The notes: generated by a model from the sequence alone, not told the origin. Numbered from the stretch's first letter, positions 45,123 through 57,145 are shown. The stretch is DNA of 64,000 bases from Craspedostauros australis (GCA_026770025.1 JAMXDE010000054.1:248001-312000); one strand, 5' to 3'. A program made the numbers and translations.

Positions 45123-45586
45123 GATGTTTGTTTTGTGTTTTGTGACGAGTGGTGTGAATTGTGTGACGCGGACCGTATTTTTGTGTCGTGAATGGTGTGC
45201 GTCGTGGAGCCATCGCGTCGTGGAGCCGGCACGTTGTGTTGTGCCGTTCTGGTCGGAAAATTTCCATCCGAACCACACACAAAAACGCTCCAAGGCCTCA
45301 ACTGCGTCGATCGGAGCGCCAGCACAATCGGTGTGTGTCGCACAAACCAATCGAATGGCAAAGCCTCCTCTTGGTTGGTACCGCACTCGTACATCTGTAC
45401 CACATCGTGCCATGCCAGTATTCCGCTTTCTCTTCATCACACATGTGCAACCCTCGCGATCGTTGCTGCCATCAAGTCCAAGCGTCTGTACTCGTCACTG
45501 GAGCACCAACGATGCATCCTCTGATCATTCATCTCTGCTCGTGCCCTGCCGACGGCGCTGCCACTAGCACAATCGTCATGTATTGG

Positions 45587-45611
45587 TAGAGTAGAGTAGA
45601 GTAGAGTAGAG
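45587..45611. repeat. (GAGTA)n pentanucleotide array
   Basis: Five GAGTA units. Confidence 0.9.
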
Positions 45612-46297
45612 CGCAACGAATCCACACCATACCATGCTCATATGCTATACTATGCTATGTTGTGATGTGCTAGTGCAGCTCCTATAATATGTTACATTCG
45701 ATGAGCTATTCCGTCGTCTGCGTGCTGAAGACGAACACGCAGGATGCCCCCTTCTGCAGATACAGACGTTCTGGGTAACCAAACGTGGCATCACCGAGTC
45801 TTCGTTTTAGTTCGCACATAACGTTTCCTCGCTGAGCTGGCCTCGAACAAGACAAGTTTAGAATACTCGACGAGTTGTACGACAAGAACGCAAGTGCACT
45901 CGTATGGATGTCTGGACGGAGTGGTTGAAACTGTAGTCAAGTTGTGTGGTTCATCTTCGGATATGCTCCCTTGAAGTCATGGGCAAAGGTACCATATCAT
46001 GCTATACTAGCACATGGAAGTACGAGAATGCACAACTGGCAAGGCGCAGCACAGCACAGGATGCAAACGATTGTTCCATGACTGTATTGTAACATGTATT
46101 CTATTCTTCGATCATCGTGCCATATGCAACGATGGAGTTGAGTTGAGCCATTCGTTCTGAATATGGATCGCATCCATGCTGTCTTGCCGCTGCGGAAGAT
46201 GCGACCGTATGAGCATGGGCGTACATGTGGATACGTTGTGATGTTTGTACTCCCACTCCTGTTCGCGCCCTGAGAGTGCGGTCAGCCATTTCATTTT

Positions 46298-49020
46298 TCA
46301 AGAGCATGCATCGTTATTTTGTCCAGGGCAGTCGTTGGATGGGCTGTCGATGGTGTAGGTCCAGCCAGGAGAGCCGCTGCACATGTCTGTCGCCATGCAG
46401 TCCTGACAGTTGCTTGGAGCCGCGCAGGTGTTCGCCGCCACGACCAGATCATCAACCGCCAAGTTGGAGTTTGCAACACCGTTACAGCTGTCTTGTGACA
46501 AGCATGTGCCACTGCCGATGGTGATACAACCGAGAGTCTTGAACGGGTCAGCGTGAACATTCTGACTAGCGCGTTGTCCCTCACAAGCGTTCATCCCCAC
46601 GTCGATGTTGGCAAGCGTAGGTGTGGCGATACTGGGAGACTGGTCGGCGCAAATTCCAAGGCCTTTGCAGCCGTCCCCGCCATTTCATCCTGCGTGTTGG
46701 GTCCAGATGTTACCATAGATGTTCTGCCCAAGATTCTCGCAGCTGTTTGTGCTGGTTCATGCGGCTGGCCCGATGATCTGGTAGCCAATGGTGGCCGTGG
46801 CACTGGGAGGGCTGGAAAAAGATCCAAGATTCTTGCAGGATTTTGGTCCCAGACAGCTGCTGAGGATGATGGCATCCTTCGAAACCTCTTCGCAGGAACT
46901 ATCACTTGCACATGAGTCCAGGGTGATGATGATGTCGCCCCTGAGAGTCCAACCGAGAGTTCCTCAGCGGCAGGCCCCGCCCACAGCACCGCATCTCGTG
47001 GATAGGCTTGCGGCGTTCGCAGTGAGAAGGATGCCATCGCCTTCGAGAGCAGTGAGGATGGCTGCGATTGCTTGGGGGTCATTCTTGATGCGATCAAATC
47101 GTACCTGCGCCTGTTGCTGCGACGTCCGGCTGCCTTGGTCGTCATCGCATCCGAAGATGCTTTTCACGAACCTGTCCTTGTTCGTTGGGAGAGACTCGTT
47201 GTTGTTGACGAATTGTGCGCATGTGCCCACATCATCATCGCAGAGGACGACTTGTCTGGAGGTGAAGCCCGCAGTAACCTCCCCAGCCTCATTCAAGCAA
47301 AGGGTCTGCAGGGTGGTCTTGTTGATGGTTGGGGAGTTTGTTGGAACAAAAGTTGACAGATCGGATGGCTGCTCTGTCGGAATCATCGTTGGGGTATCGC
47401 TTGCCAGCGGAGAAGGGGGCGAAAGTTGGGCAATCTGTTGGGCGTTGGTCTTTGTTGATGCAGAATTGATCGACCCTTTTCACTGGTTGGGTCGCCATCG
47501 ACGTCTTTGGGGCAGGCGACGGCAGCATCGTAGATAATGAAGACTTCGTCGCTGTCGCAGTTGGTTTTTGTCATGCATTCGTAGCATGCGCCGCTGCTGT
47601 CACAGCCATAGTCTGGCACAATGATGTCAGTTGTCACTGAGTCACCGAATCCCAATCCCGGGCAAGCGTAGGCTGCGGCGCAGGCATTGTCGCCGATGCT
47701 CAAGCTGCCCTGAATCTTCGCAGGTGATGGCAACGATGTGCATGTGCAGTCGTAGTAACCGCTCGCATGTGCTGCGGTGCATGCATATTCACCAAGGCAT
47801 GCGTTGAACCCAATTCTGACGTGGCTCTGGGAACGGCTGGGCCCGTACTGTTCAACGCGGTAGCCAACGCTCGCACAGGCGTAGGGTCCAACGCAGGCGC
47901 CGCTTTGTATGATGGCGTCTCTGTAGGAGTATGTGCCAGCAAGGACGCAGGAAAGATAATCAGTGCAGGCCAGTTGACCAATGAAGGTGACACCGTATGT
48001 TGGGTGAGGACCATAGCAATTGGAAACATAAAGAGAGTTCATGCCGGCGCATACCCCTTTGCTGGTACAGGATGAAGCCAGGACCAATGTGTTTCGTCCC
48101 ATCCTGTCGCAAGATCCAGACCCAATGCAGGCAGTGGTGGCAATGGTCATGAAACTGTAACCGTCGGCGCTGGTACAGTGATACTTCTCTGCACAGCTTG
48201 GAGCCCCAGCGTCCTGGCACATGTAGTAGATGTCCTCGCCACCGAGAGCTGTGAGCAGAGTGGTGCCGGCGGCGGACAATAGCTTCAGCTCCTCAGCTAG
48301 CAAGGGGCTGGACGCATATCGGTTGAATAGCTTGTGCGCATCCCCCTCGGTCAAGAGGCCAGCGCATGCAAAGTAATTCTGCAATCCTGGTGTGCTTCGA
48401 ACAGCAGTGACGGCCTTGCGGTACGATGTCTTGGATGGATTGCAGATGATGGTCTTTGGCTCGGATGCCTCCGGCAGAAAGCATGGCGGCGCAACATCTG
48501 GCTCGCAGGCCACGGAGATGCTGGAATCAAATGCAAACGAGATGGTTGTCGGTGCAGATGTAGGCCCTGATGTCGGCATGCTGGTTGCTCCGCCTGTTGG
48601 CTGGTCAGTCGGTGATGAGGTAGGCCTCAGGGTTGGATTGCTGGTCGGCAAGGCAACTGGCCGCCCAGTTGGCCTTGAAGTTGGTGCCCCAGTTGGTGGC
48701 AAGGTTGGTGTAGAAGTCGGTGTTGTCGTCATTATTCAGGCCAACGCAGTTGGTGCCAATGTAGGAGAGCTGGTAGGCGAACTGGTTGGTGCCACACTGG
48801 GATGGCTGCTTGGATTGTTGGACGGTGCTCCCGTCTGTTTGTTACCCTTGACGTTCTTTGGAATGAAACCGCCGTCGCCCTTCAGCAGTCTGGTTGCCTG
48901 CATCGCAACATGAAGTTCGTTGGTTGGGTCAATCAATCTATGGCCGCGAAGGATGGCATCGATCGTCTTGCATTTGGCGAGCAAGATCGCCGTGATGGTA
49001 ACTGCCTTGAAGTTGAGCAT
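46298..49020 (-). pseudogene. Cys-rich PT-repeat surface-protein gene, interrupted
   Basis: The reading starts at ATG 49020 with a signal peptide (VTITAILLAKCKTIDAILRG), then a PT-rich stalk (repeats such as PTSSPTLAPT, PTGAPTSRPT), then Cys-rich segments with repeated C-x5-C (CVGPYAC, CLGEYAC, CLGPKSC) and a C-terminal ITIGSGTC...DACS. This is the layout of diatom secreted or wall-associated proteins. The reading is broken: TGA at 48738-48736, a change of frame at about 47.4-47.5 kb, then TGA at 46966-46964, 46759-46757 and 46687-46685 before the end at 46298. No TAA or TAG occurs in the followed frame. The last two TGAs sit exactly where the C-x5-C pattern expects the first Cys. A decayed gene is the simplest reading; sequencing error or Sec insertion are alternatives. 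Confidence 0.6.
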
Positions 49021-50671
49021 CTTCGGTTTCCACGTGATCTTTGCTTGGTTGTGGTTTGCTGGAATGCTGTTTCTTTCCTCTCGAATTTGGACAAGCGGTT
49101 TACTATTGCTCGTATTTGCTTCGAGGCTCCTTCACACTCGTGGCTGGATCGGTACTTTCGGTTGTGTTGATGTCGTCCCTTGCGCCTTGGCGTTCATGCA
49201 GGAGGATCGTGCTGCACGGTTGCGCAGGATGCATACCGTACCACGTTGATCATGTGCGCACCGCATGTTATCGGAGAAGAAAAATGGAAACAGCAACAGT
49301 GGCAAGAATGTGGATTGGCTGAGCTGTGCATGCATCATTCACAGGATTGGCAGCCGAGGTGAAGACGATGTTGTGGTGATTGGCGAAGCACTGTCGTCTG
49401 CGTCGTACAGATTGCCAATGCGCTTCGTTGTATTCCGAGACGATTGGATGTTGCTGGTTTCCATTGTGAGACTGGTCAACGTGGAGTGTTGTTGGCTGTC
49501 CTGGCCTGGCACATTCTGTTGTCGCCGCGCGCAGTCATCATCTTGTCTTGCGGAGGAAGAGTCACACGATGTCTCTTCCTCTGTTGTGACTCGTTTCTCA
49601 TGACGTGGAATACGTTCCCTGTGACGTAGAAGACGGATCAGCGAGAGCAAACACACAATAGCTCTAAATATCCAATCGCCGTTTCTCCCAAAAGCAAGCA
49701 AACCAGTGACAACAAGGGGCCAAAACTCCACAACTAGTGTTATCGTGAGTGCATCAACTGCGACCTGGAGGTAGTAAGTCTCGCACCTTTCAGAGGGGGA
49801 GCTGTGCGAATTCTTTCTCTACCTGTAAATCATCCGACCTACCACGAGTATACGATCCACAAGGACTGAGCAGGTTTTTCGACCCACTGTTGCTGAAGAC
49901 GTGGAAAGCGCTCGCGGCTGAAAAGATCTTCCTGTTCGCCACCTTCCACGCTTCCTGCTCCGATCTCGGAAACGTTGCAATGCGCTCGTGCCATCGTCGT
50001 ACGACCTACCATGGGAGCTACAGGTGCTCGTGTTGGAGTATTGCTGCCGCAGGGGTGATGATGACCTGGGAGAGAGAAGTCATCATGAGGTTGTCGCTCA
50101 AGTTTGTGTGGTACCGACCAATTATACGAGGGTAGGGCAGATCGTACCAAACGGATGGAGGCGTTCCTCCCATGCGCCTAGAAACACTTGCGAATGGAAT
50201 CTGCGACTGTTTGCAATCACCTGGCGCTGACCGTAATAGGTCGCATGTACTACGACGGCCTATGATCACAAATGTACATGACAACGCACATGCATCCGAC
50301 GAAGCCAAAACACACCAAAGATCACGTCAAAGGCTACATCACAGGTGAGCTCATAATTCAACAGCTCCAACAGCTCCAACAACTCCGACAGCCAACTCAC
50401 GAACAACAGTCGGCAACAATCAGCAACCACTCCCTGGACATCAAAAGCAAGCAGAGCATCATACTCGGACGATCAAAAAGCAAGGAAAGCCGACGATGGG
50501 ATACTACAGCCGAACTCTGAGCACATCGAGGAGCGATTTTGATGAGGTGTCTGCCAGCGAGGGAAGATCTGTGATGATCGGGAGACGATACGGATGTGTT
50601 GTGTGTGTGTGTGTGACGTGAGATTATTATGGATACTCTGATTGTCTCCGCAGAGGCTGTGAACATGGGAT
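49021..50671. other. Intergenic; may hold the first exon of the AAA gene
   Basis: An open stretch from ATG 50496 (MGYYSRTLSTSRSDFDE) lies just upstream and could be a first exon. A (GT)n run is at 50598-50617. TACGACCTAC occurs at 50000-50009. Confidence 0.4.
49725..49772 (+). repeat. 48-bp repeat, inverted identical copy at 40124-40171
   Basis: Starts ACTCCACAACTAGTGTTATC; the same 21-bp start resembles both ends of the decayed repeat copy 1. Sequence outside the 48 bp does not match. Confidence 0.85.
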
Positions 50672-53600
50672 TTGCTGCTGCTCCGTCTGTCATCCGACCG
50701 TGTACCAACAAGATCAACCACATCGAACGACTTCACGTTCGATGATGAATCGACGTTCGCCAGTCAGGCTGACCAGCTGAACTTCCAGAATGCGGGCTTC
50801 GTTGGCCGTGAGAAGGAAAAGCGCCAGCTGCGGCAGGCCATCAAGCGCCTCGTCAGATCGCGGAGCCAACTGGCGCCTTCTGACAGTGCGAATGGCATCA
50901 ACTCCATGGACGACAGCAGCAGCAATGGCATTGACATTGACATTGACAACAGCAATGGGCAGTCCATGGAGATGCAGGTGCAGCTCACCAACTTGGATGC
51001 AGCACCTGGGAAGGGTTCGGAGGAGAACGATGGCATCAGCAACGATGCATCAATCTCCGTGACCTCTTCGTCTTCGGCGTCGGCTCCATTGATCCATTCG
51101 CCCCGGTCGACCCCATCACCTTCCGATTCTTTTCACGAGAATGACACTAACACCAACACTAACACGAACGCTGAGACTGATCGACTCAAGGGAACCTCGC
51201 AGCATCGACCTGTTCGAACTGTGGCATGGATCTCGGGAGAGCCAGGCTGCGGCAAGTCCGCCCTTGCCATGAACTGCCGCTCGCAGATCGAGCAGGAGGG
51301 TGGAAAGTCGCTCTTCGTCTATTCCAAGTTTGAAGACCAGCAGCTCGAGGAGCCATACTACACGATCAAGGACATCATGCGCCAGCTTTGCGAGCACATG
51401 CACGGATCAGACATCGCGAGGCCCGCGATCATCAACGAGACCTCTGAGCAGCCACAGACACCTCCTCCATCTGCGCCGACGCTTGCGGAGTCGCTGCGGC
51501 TTGGCATGACCAAGGAAGAGCGCACCATCCTCTGCGGCGTCATCCCAAAGCTCTCCAAGTTCATCACTGCGCCAGACGAGCAGCAGCAGCAGGCTGATCA
51601 ACCGCGCGGCATATTGAAGAAGTCCTCGTTCGGTCATGATGCCGCCCCCGGTGGACACAAGTCGGACAAGTCCTCGACGCAATCACAATCGCAAACCAAG
51701 GCAGGGAAAGAGGCCGGAACTCGCACGCACAAGACCGTCGAGACCGGATACAGGGAGCAGTCGGACCGGCTGCTGTTCGTCTTCTCCAGATTCTTCCAGA
51801 TCGTCTGCGACTACCGCCCGCTGGTGCTGGCCATCGACAACGTGCAGTGGATCGACAGGGCTTCGATGGATCTTATTCAGTCGTGGCTGCTGGACGTCAG
51901 GATCCGCTCGCTCATGATAGTCTGTTGCTACCGATCGAACCAGCTCGAGGAGAACGGCAGCCTCGTCAACATGATGGAGACCGTGCAAAAGTACCGGCAG
52001 GAGCGTTCCATCCACGTCATCAGCATCACGTTGGAGAACATGTCGCTGGACAACATCACCACGATGCTGAAGGAGCTCCTCCACAAGACCACCGACGAGG
52101 AAGTTGCCGATCTCGCGCAGATCGTGTACCGAAGGACAAACGGCAGCGCCTACTTCGTGCAGCAGTACCTCCAGTCCTTGGTACAGGATGGTCTGCTCAG
52201 GTTCAAGAAGGAATCGACGGTGGGCTGGGCGTGGGACAAGGACGCCATTCTGGCTCGATCGTCCGCCACGCTGAACGTCATCGAGCTGATGCAGGACAAG
52301 GTCAGACGGCTGCAGGAGGCCAAGCTCATCTTGCCTGTGGCGGCTTGCCTGGGATTCACCTTCTCCAAGTGGATCATGGTCATCATCATCCGCACCATGA
52401 TGATCCACTCCAGCCACTCCAAGTTCTTCCAGGAACTATTCGGAGTCTCGACCTTCCTCTCCGAAGAACAGATCAACGACAGCCTCAGCATCTGCGAGCG
52501 CTCCGGTTTGGTGGAAGCCCACGGCTCGTCCAAGCGACGTGCTGGCGGCAAACGCAAGCAAGGCAAGCGCAGCAAGAAGGCCGATGCGTCGAGCAAATCC
52601 TCCAAGCGCAGGCAGTACTCCTTCATCCACGAGAAGGTGCGCGAAGCAGCGATGTCGCTCATCGCCACGGACAGGCTAAACGAGTTCCAGTACAGGGTCG
52701 GCGATGTTCTCCTGTCCAGCCTGACGCCCGATGAGCAGAAGGGAAGGCACTTCCTCATCACCAACCTCATCAACAAGAGGCTGGATTTGATTCACAATGA
52801 AAAGACCGGCGATCGCAGGATGAAGATCGTTGAGCTCAACTACAAGGCCGGCACTCAATCGACGGAATGCTCCTCCTTCGACACCGCCTTGCAGTACTTC
52901 CAGAATGCGATGCTGCTCCTTCCCAAGGATCATTGGAAATCACATCTCCAGCTCAGCATCAACATCTACTCCTCGGCGGCTGAATGCGCGTCCTTGGTGC
53001 CAAAGATCGCGCTGATGGAGAAGTACTGCAGCATCATCATTAGATTGGATTGCGACGTCCTCAAGAAGATCCGTGCGTACCATGTCCTCATCGGGGCCTT
53101 GATGACCGAATCTGCCATGAACCAGGTCGAGTCTGACCAGGCCAGTGAACTCACGAAGGCAGAGGCGACTAACGGCGGCGATCGGATTGGCGCGGACAGC
53201 GCCAACACCAACGGCGACAAGGGTAACAGCGACAAGGGCAATGGCGAAGGCACAGACGGCAACGGTGATCGCAAAGGAGATCTTCAGCAGAAGAAATCCA
53301 CCTGCCTTCAATTGTGCCTGTCACTGCTGGAAGAGCTGGGCTGCCACTTCCCCAAAAGCAAATTCGGCCGTACCATGGCGCTCATCCGCGGCATGGTGAG
53401 GACCAAGATGGGCACCTCCAGGTACGCAAGCGACGTGTTGCAAGATATCCGCGTACTGAATGACGAGACCGAGACCGCCATCATGGGCACGCTCAATCGC
53501 CTCGCAAGTGTGGCGTACGTCACCGACCCGGACCTGATGCCGTTGGTCACCTTCAAGAGAGTCCGACGCGCGCAAAAGTTCGGCGTCACATCTCAATCAC

Positions 53601-54742
53601 CGCCGGCGTTTGCCTATCAAGCCATGGTCGTCGGCTTCTTCCTCGGTGACGTGCGGTCCGCGCGGAACATCGCATCCGTCGCGTTGGCCATGTCGGATGC
53701 CGTCGACGACCAGGCGACCAAGGCGGAGACCATGCTTATTGTCAATTCCATGACATGGCACTGGATGAATCCGCTGGAGGAGGTGCGGCAGAACCTGCTT
53801 CAGTCCTACCAGGTGGGCATGTCGACAGGCTCCGTGGAGTTCGCCATGTGGTCCATCTACCACTACCTGCAGAAAGGCTTCTTTGTAGGACTGCCGCTGC
53901 CAAAGATCGACTGGGAGGTAGGCACCTATTCCAGGACCATGCATGACTTCCGCCAACACCATCAGCTCATGGCTGTGAAGATCTTCTGGCAGGCCGTGCA
54001 GAATCTCTTGGGCACGTCGAATCACACCACGAAGCTGATCGGCGACGCGATCGACGAAGACGAGATCCTCGGCCAGGACCTGGGAGAGATGGGTAAAGCC
54101 AGGCTCGTCTCTTTCAAAATCCACAAGCTCATGTGCGCAACGTACTTTGGAGAATACGAGGTTGGCGCCGACCTGGTGGAGGGCGCGATGGATGACATCG
54201 TCGTCCAATTCGCTGGACTTGCGATGCTACCGATGGCCGCATTCTATGGTGGGTTCTGCTGCTACGCCGCAGCCTCCGACAAGACGTCAGGACGAAGCAA
54301 AAGCAAAAGGCAGCGGTACCTTCGAGGTGGCAGGAAGTGCCAGAAGATGCTGAAGGGATGGACGCAGACTTTCAATCCGAACTACACCCACAACTTGAAG
54401 CTGTTGGTGGCAGAGGAGGAGAGGTGTCACGGGAAGGCGGAGAAAGCCATCGCTTCCTACAGGAGAGCGGTGCAATGGGCCAATCAGCAGGGCATCATGC
54501 ATGATCAAGCGCTGGCCAGCGAACGGTTGGCAACATTGCTGTTGGAGGTGAACAATGCGAAGAGCAACGGCAGCGCCAAGGGAGGCCCGAGGTGTCACGC
54601 TGATGGCACTGCTGGCGATGCTGACGCCAGCTGCGACGGGCGAAGAGAGATGAAGGATTCCATCAAATTGTACAGACTTTGGGGCGCCAACGGCAAAGTC
54701 AAGGCATCGGAGGCCATGAAGAACAAGCTTTGGGGTTCCTGA
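50672..54742 (+). CDS. AAA_16/Orc1-like ATPase with helical-repeat C terminus
   Basis: About 1350 residues. The frame opens at 50663 without a good ATG: the domain opening NAGFVGREKEKRQLRQAI precedes the first in-frame Met, so a short upstream exon is needed (candidate at 50496). Features in order: AAA_16 start; a Ser/Asp/Asn-rich insert; Walker A (ISGEPGCGKSAL, about 51233); a Gln/Lys insert; Walker B (PLVLAIDNVQWID, about 51820); sensor-type CCYRSN; a winged-helix region with YSFIHEKVREAAMSLI; then TPR-like helices to the C terminus. This matches the ATPase-plus-repeat module of large hybrid signalling kinases, but here without kinase, GAF or histidine-kinase domains. Diatoms have many such proteins. 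Likely a signalling ATPase; target unknown. Confidence 0.8.
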   Translation: MLLLRLSSDRVPTRSTTSNDFTFDDESTFASQADQLNFQNAGFVGREKEKRQLRQAIKRLVRSRSQLAPSDSANGINSMDDSSSNGIDIDIDNSNGQSMEMQVQLTNLDAAPGKGSEENDGISNDASISVTSSSSASAPLIHSPRSTPSPSDSFHENDTNTNTNTNAETDRLKGTSQHRPVRTVAWISGEPGCGKSALAMNCRSQIEQEGGKSLFVYSKFEDQQLEEPYYTIKDIMRQLCEHMHGSDIARPAIINETSEQPQTPPPSAPTLAESLRLGMTKEERTILCGVIPKLSKFITAPDEQQQQADQPRGILKKSSFGHDAAPGGHKSDKSSTQSQSQTKAGKEAGTRTHKTVETGYREQSDRLLFVFSRFFQIVCDYRPLVLAIDNVQWIDRASMDLIQSWLLDVRIRSLMIVCCYRSNQLEENGSLVNMMETVQKYRQERSIHVISITLENMSLDNITTMLKELLHKTTDEEVADLAQIVYRRTNGSAYFVQQYLQSLVQDGLLRFKKESTVGWAWDKDAILARSSATLNVIELMQDKVRRLQEAKLILPVAACLGFTFSKWIMVIIIRTMMIHSSHSKFFQELFGVSTFLSEEQINDSLSICERSGLVEAHGSSKRRAGGKRKQGKRSKKADASSKSSKRRQYSFIHEKVREAAMSLIATDRLNEFQYRVGDVLLSSLTPDEQKGRHFLITNLINKRLDLIHNEKTGDRRMKIVELNYKAGTQSTECSSFDTALQYFQNAMLLLPKDHWKSHLQLSINIYSSAAECASLVPKIALMEKYCSIIIRLDCDVLKKIRAYHVLIGALMTESAMNQVESDQASELTKAEATNGGDRIGADSANTNGDKGNSDKGNGEGTDGNGDRKGDLQQKKSTCLQLCLSLLEELGCHFPKSKFGRTMALIRGMVRTKMGTSRYASDVLQDIRVLNDETETAIMGTLNRLASVAYVTDPDLMPLVTFKRVRRAQKFGVTSQSPPAFAYQAMVVGFFLGDVRSARNIASVALAMSDAVDDQATKAETMLIVNSMTWHWMNPLEEVRQNLLQSYQVGMSTGSVEFAMWSIYHYLQKGFFVGLPLPKIDWEVGTYSRTMHDFRQHHQLMAVKIFWQAVQNLLGTSNHTTKLIGDAIDEDEILGQDLGEMGKARLVSFKIHKLMCATYFGEYEVGADLVEGAMDDIVVQFAGLAMLPMAAFYGGFCCYAAASDKTSGRSKSKRQRYLRGGRKCQKMLKGWTQTFNPNYTHNLKLLVAEEERCHGKAEKAIASYRRAVQWANQQGIMHDQALASERLATLLLEVNNAKSNGSAKGGPRCHADGTAGDADASCDGRREMKDSIKLYRLWGANGKVKASEAMKNKLWGS

Positions 54743-55409
54743 AACGTGGGCCCGTGACGGCCGTGCTAACGGTATAATGCGGAGAGGTGGGAATCATGGA
54801 AGTCAGAGAGAATCATAGTACTGCATTTACGAGCTACAAATTGCATTTACAAGCATAGGTACTCTTGTACAATACAGGCTATGGCACTGCCTCATTCTTC
54901 TCAATGCAAAATCAGCTCCAGCGATGATTAGTCTACGCTTGGCTCATACGCTTGCGTCTGTGGGTTCAATCCGCATCGTGGGGTCCCTCTTACTCTTGCT
55001 CAGTCTTCGTTCTCCGAGTCCTCCTGTATGGTAGTGGCACCATTCAGGTTGTTCGCAGAAGGAAGGCGTCATTACGGTTCGAGATCTGATGCACATACGA
55101 ATTTATGCTCGAGTGTGCCATGTGCACGAGCACTCTACATGCCATAAAGGATGGTATTGTAGCAGAGTACTCCTCACAATCGTTCAATTGTTCAGCTCAA
55201 GTCTTGGTTGCCGGTATGGCAGGTCTGTGCTCCTTTTTGGAACTGCGCGCTCGAGTGTGCATGCATGCGTGCATGCTGCTCGTCGATCGCACTGTTCTTC
55301 CACCGCCAGTACAGGCAAGCGGATATGGCATTGTACCATCCATGTAATAGTACAGCGGTACGAGTTCAGTGGGTACTCGCACCATCGCCTAGGAGCACTT
55401 CTTCTTGGA
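54743..55409. other. Convergent intergenic region
   Basis: Lies between the 3' ends of the AAA gene and the P-loop gene. A T-loop-like hairpin (TGTGG-GTTCAAT-CCGCA) at 54959-54975 lacks the rest of a tRNA fold. Confidence 0.5.
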
Positions 55410-57111
55410 TCATTCCGACTGCTGGGCACCGGCCTTGATTGCCCCTTGTTCAATCTCGGCACGGCTTCTGGCCTTGGACGATGTTGGATGGGCCGCAGCT
55501 ATCATCCTTTGCCTTTTCACGGCTGACGCGTCGTCTTCTCCGCCGATGCTGGATTGCGATGCCTTGGCGGCCGCATCGATGATCTTGGTAACATCGACGT
55601 GCTGACCAAACAGACGGATGTATTCGTCGATGGTTTCCACCGACATATTCTTCATGAGCGGGACGAATCCAAATGGACGGCCCTTGTCGGGGTTCTGCGC
55701 GAAGTAAAGCCCCACCTGCTCCCTGCAGTTCTCCAGAGAGTAGAATCCGTCCAACGGGAGCTTGTTGAAGATGGCACCGACGACAGGCACGCCGCGTTGC
55801 TCGAAGTAGGTCCTGTTGAGATTGTACGAATCCACGGCAGATCCCACGCCAACTCCTCCCACCAGCAGGACGCCCGGTGGCTGGCGGTGGCGTGTGGCTG
55901 CCGATGCTCCATTCGCTGGATCTGCTGCTCTTCCTGGTCCAACCACTGGACTTCCGCATGCCCGGGCGACGGTGGCATTGTCCGTGCCGCAGATCGAGCC
56001 GACCGCGGGAAAACCGACACCGTCAATGATGATGACGCGCTTGTGGCCTTGCGCAAGCTGATCGACGACCTCGGACACTTTGTTGAGCAAGACCTGCGTC
56101 GAATCCGTCTCCCCAGCCAGGAACGCTCTCGTGAATCCGCGGTAGTACACAATGGGGCCGATGGGCACGCAGTGTATGCCAGCGCGTCGGCAGTATTTGG
56201 CGACCAGCTGCTCATCTTCGTTTTGCGTGGCCGGCTTGATGTAGGCCAACGTGCTCGGATCGTAGCCAGCATTGACGAGGCTACCAAGCAGACCGAGGCA
56301 TACGCTGGTCTTTCCGACGGACATGCGATCGCCAGCGATGAACAACCGTGCGGGTCCAGCCGATTCGGTGGGTTCTCGATGAAGCAACTTCCTCTTTGGA
56401 CTATCGCTTGGCTCTCGTTGGTGGGCGAGTGAGGAATGTGTCGGTGTTATCGTCGTCGATGTTGGCACCGTTGATGATGGCGGTAGTGGTGGTGGTGCTG
56501 TTGTTTGGGGAGCACCTAGGGTGCTTTGAATTTCTTCCATGACGTCTGCAAGCAGGTGATGCCTTTCGAATGGCGACATGGGAGGTCCCAGATGCTTCCA
56601 CATGCGCAGCAAGGCATGCGATGGTAACGACTGGAGAAAGTGGAAGGAAGGGGCGCTGTGATGCGCTTTTACTGCGGATGGTGGTGATAATGACGATGGC
56701 GATGCCAAAGCGTGTCCACCTGATTCATTGCTTCCCCTGGGCTGAACAATACGGTCAATCAGCAATGCCAGCGATGGCAGGGTGTCGGGAAGCTGCGAAG
56801 TCGGTGCCAACTTGAGCCTCCTTCTGGCATCGAAGCAGTCATCGTTGTCCACGTTGTTCACGTTGGTGTTTGGACCCACATCATCGCAAAACACATCGAG
56901 ACTAGCGTCCGAAGCATCCACCTGGCAGAAGCCCGTGGCGAAGACGGCACTGCCACTCTCGCTGCCTTCGTTCGCTGCTTTGCCGAAAGATGCATCCACT
57001 CCCTGCAGCAGGTAATCCAGGCTCTGCTCGATGTCCGCCGTGGGAGATGGCAATCCATTCCACGATGCGTGAAACACGATCAAGGCGGCGATCGTTCCAA
57101 CGTGGGAATAA

Positions 57112-57145
<34 letters not shown>

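Larger units (their letters stand above)
44939..46297. other. Intergenic with simple repeats
   Basis: No supported gene. Contains the arrays listed at 45043-45122 and 45587-45611. Confidence 0.55.

Noticed and set aside
46298-49020. TGA as a reassigned codon in this genome
   Set aside because: Several clear genes in the window (PAS-like gene, AAA gene, NlpC/P60-like gene) end in TGA, so TGA is a normal stop here.
51847-52734. 295-codon plus-strand frame
   Set aside because: Alternative frame of the AAA gene; the Walker and VGRE motifs lie in the other frame.
54955-54985. tRNA T-arm-like hairpin (TGTGG-GTTCAAT-CCGCA)
   Set aside because: The T stem and loop are good, but no acceptor stem, D arm or anticodon arm can be drawn upstream.
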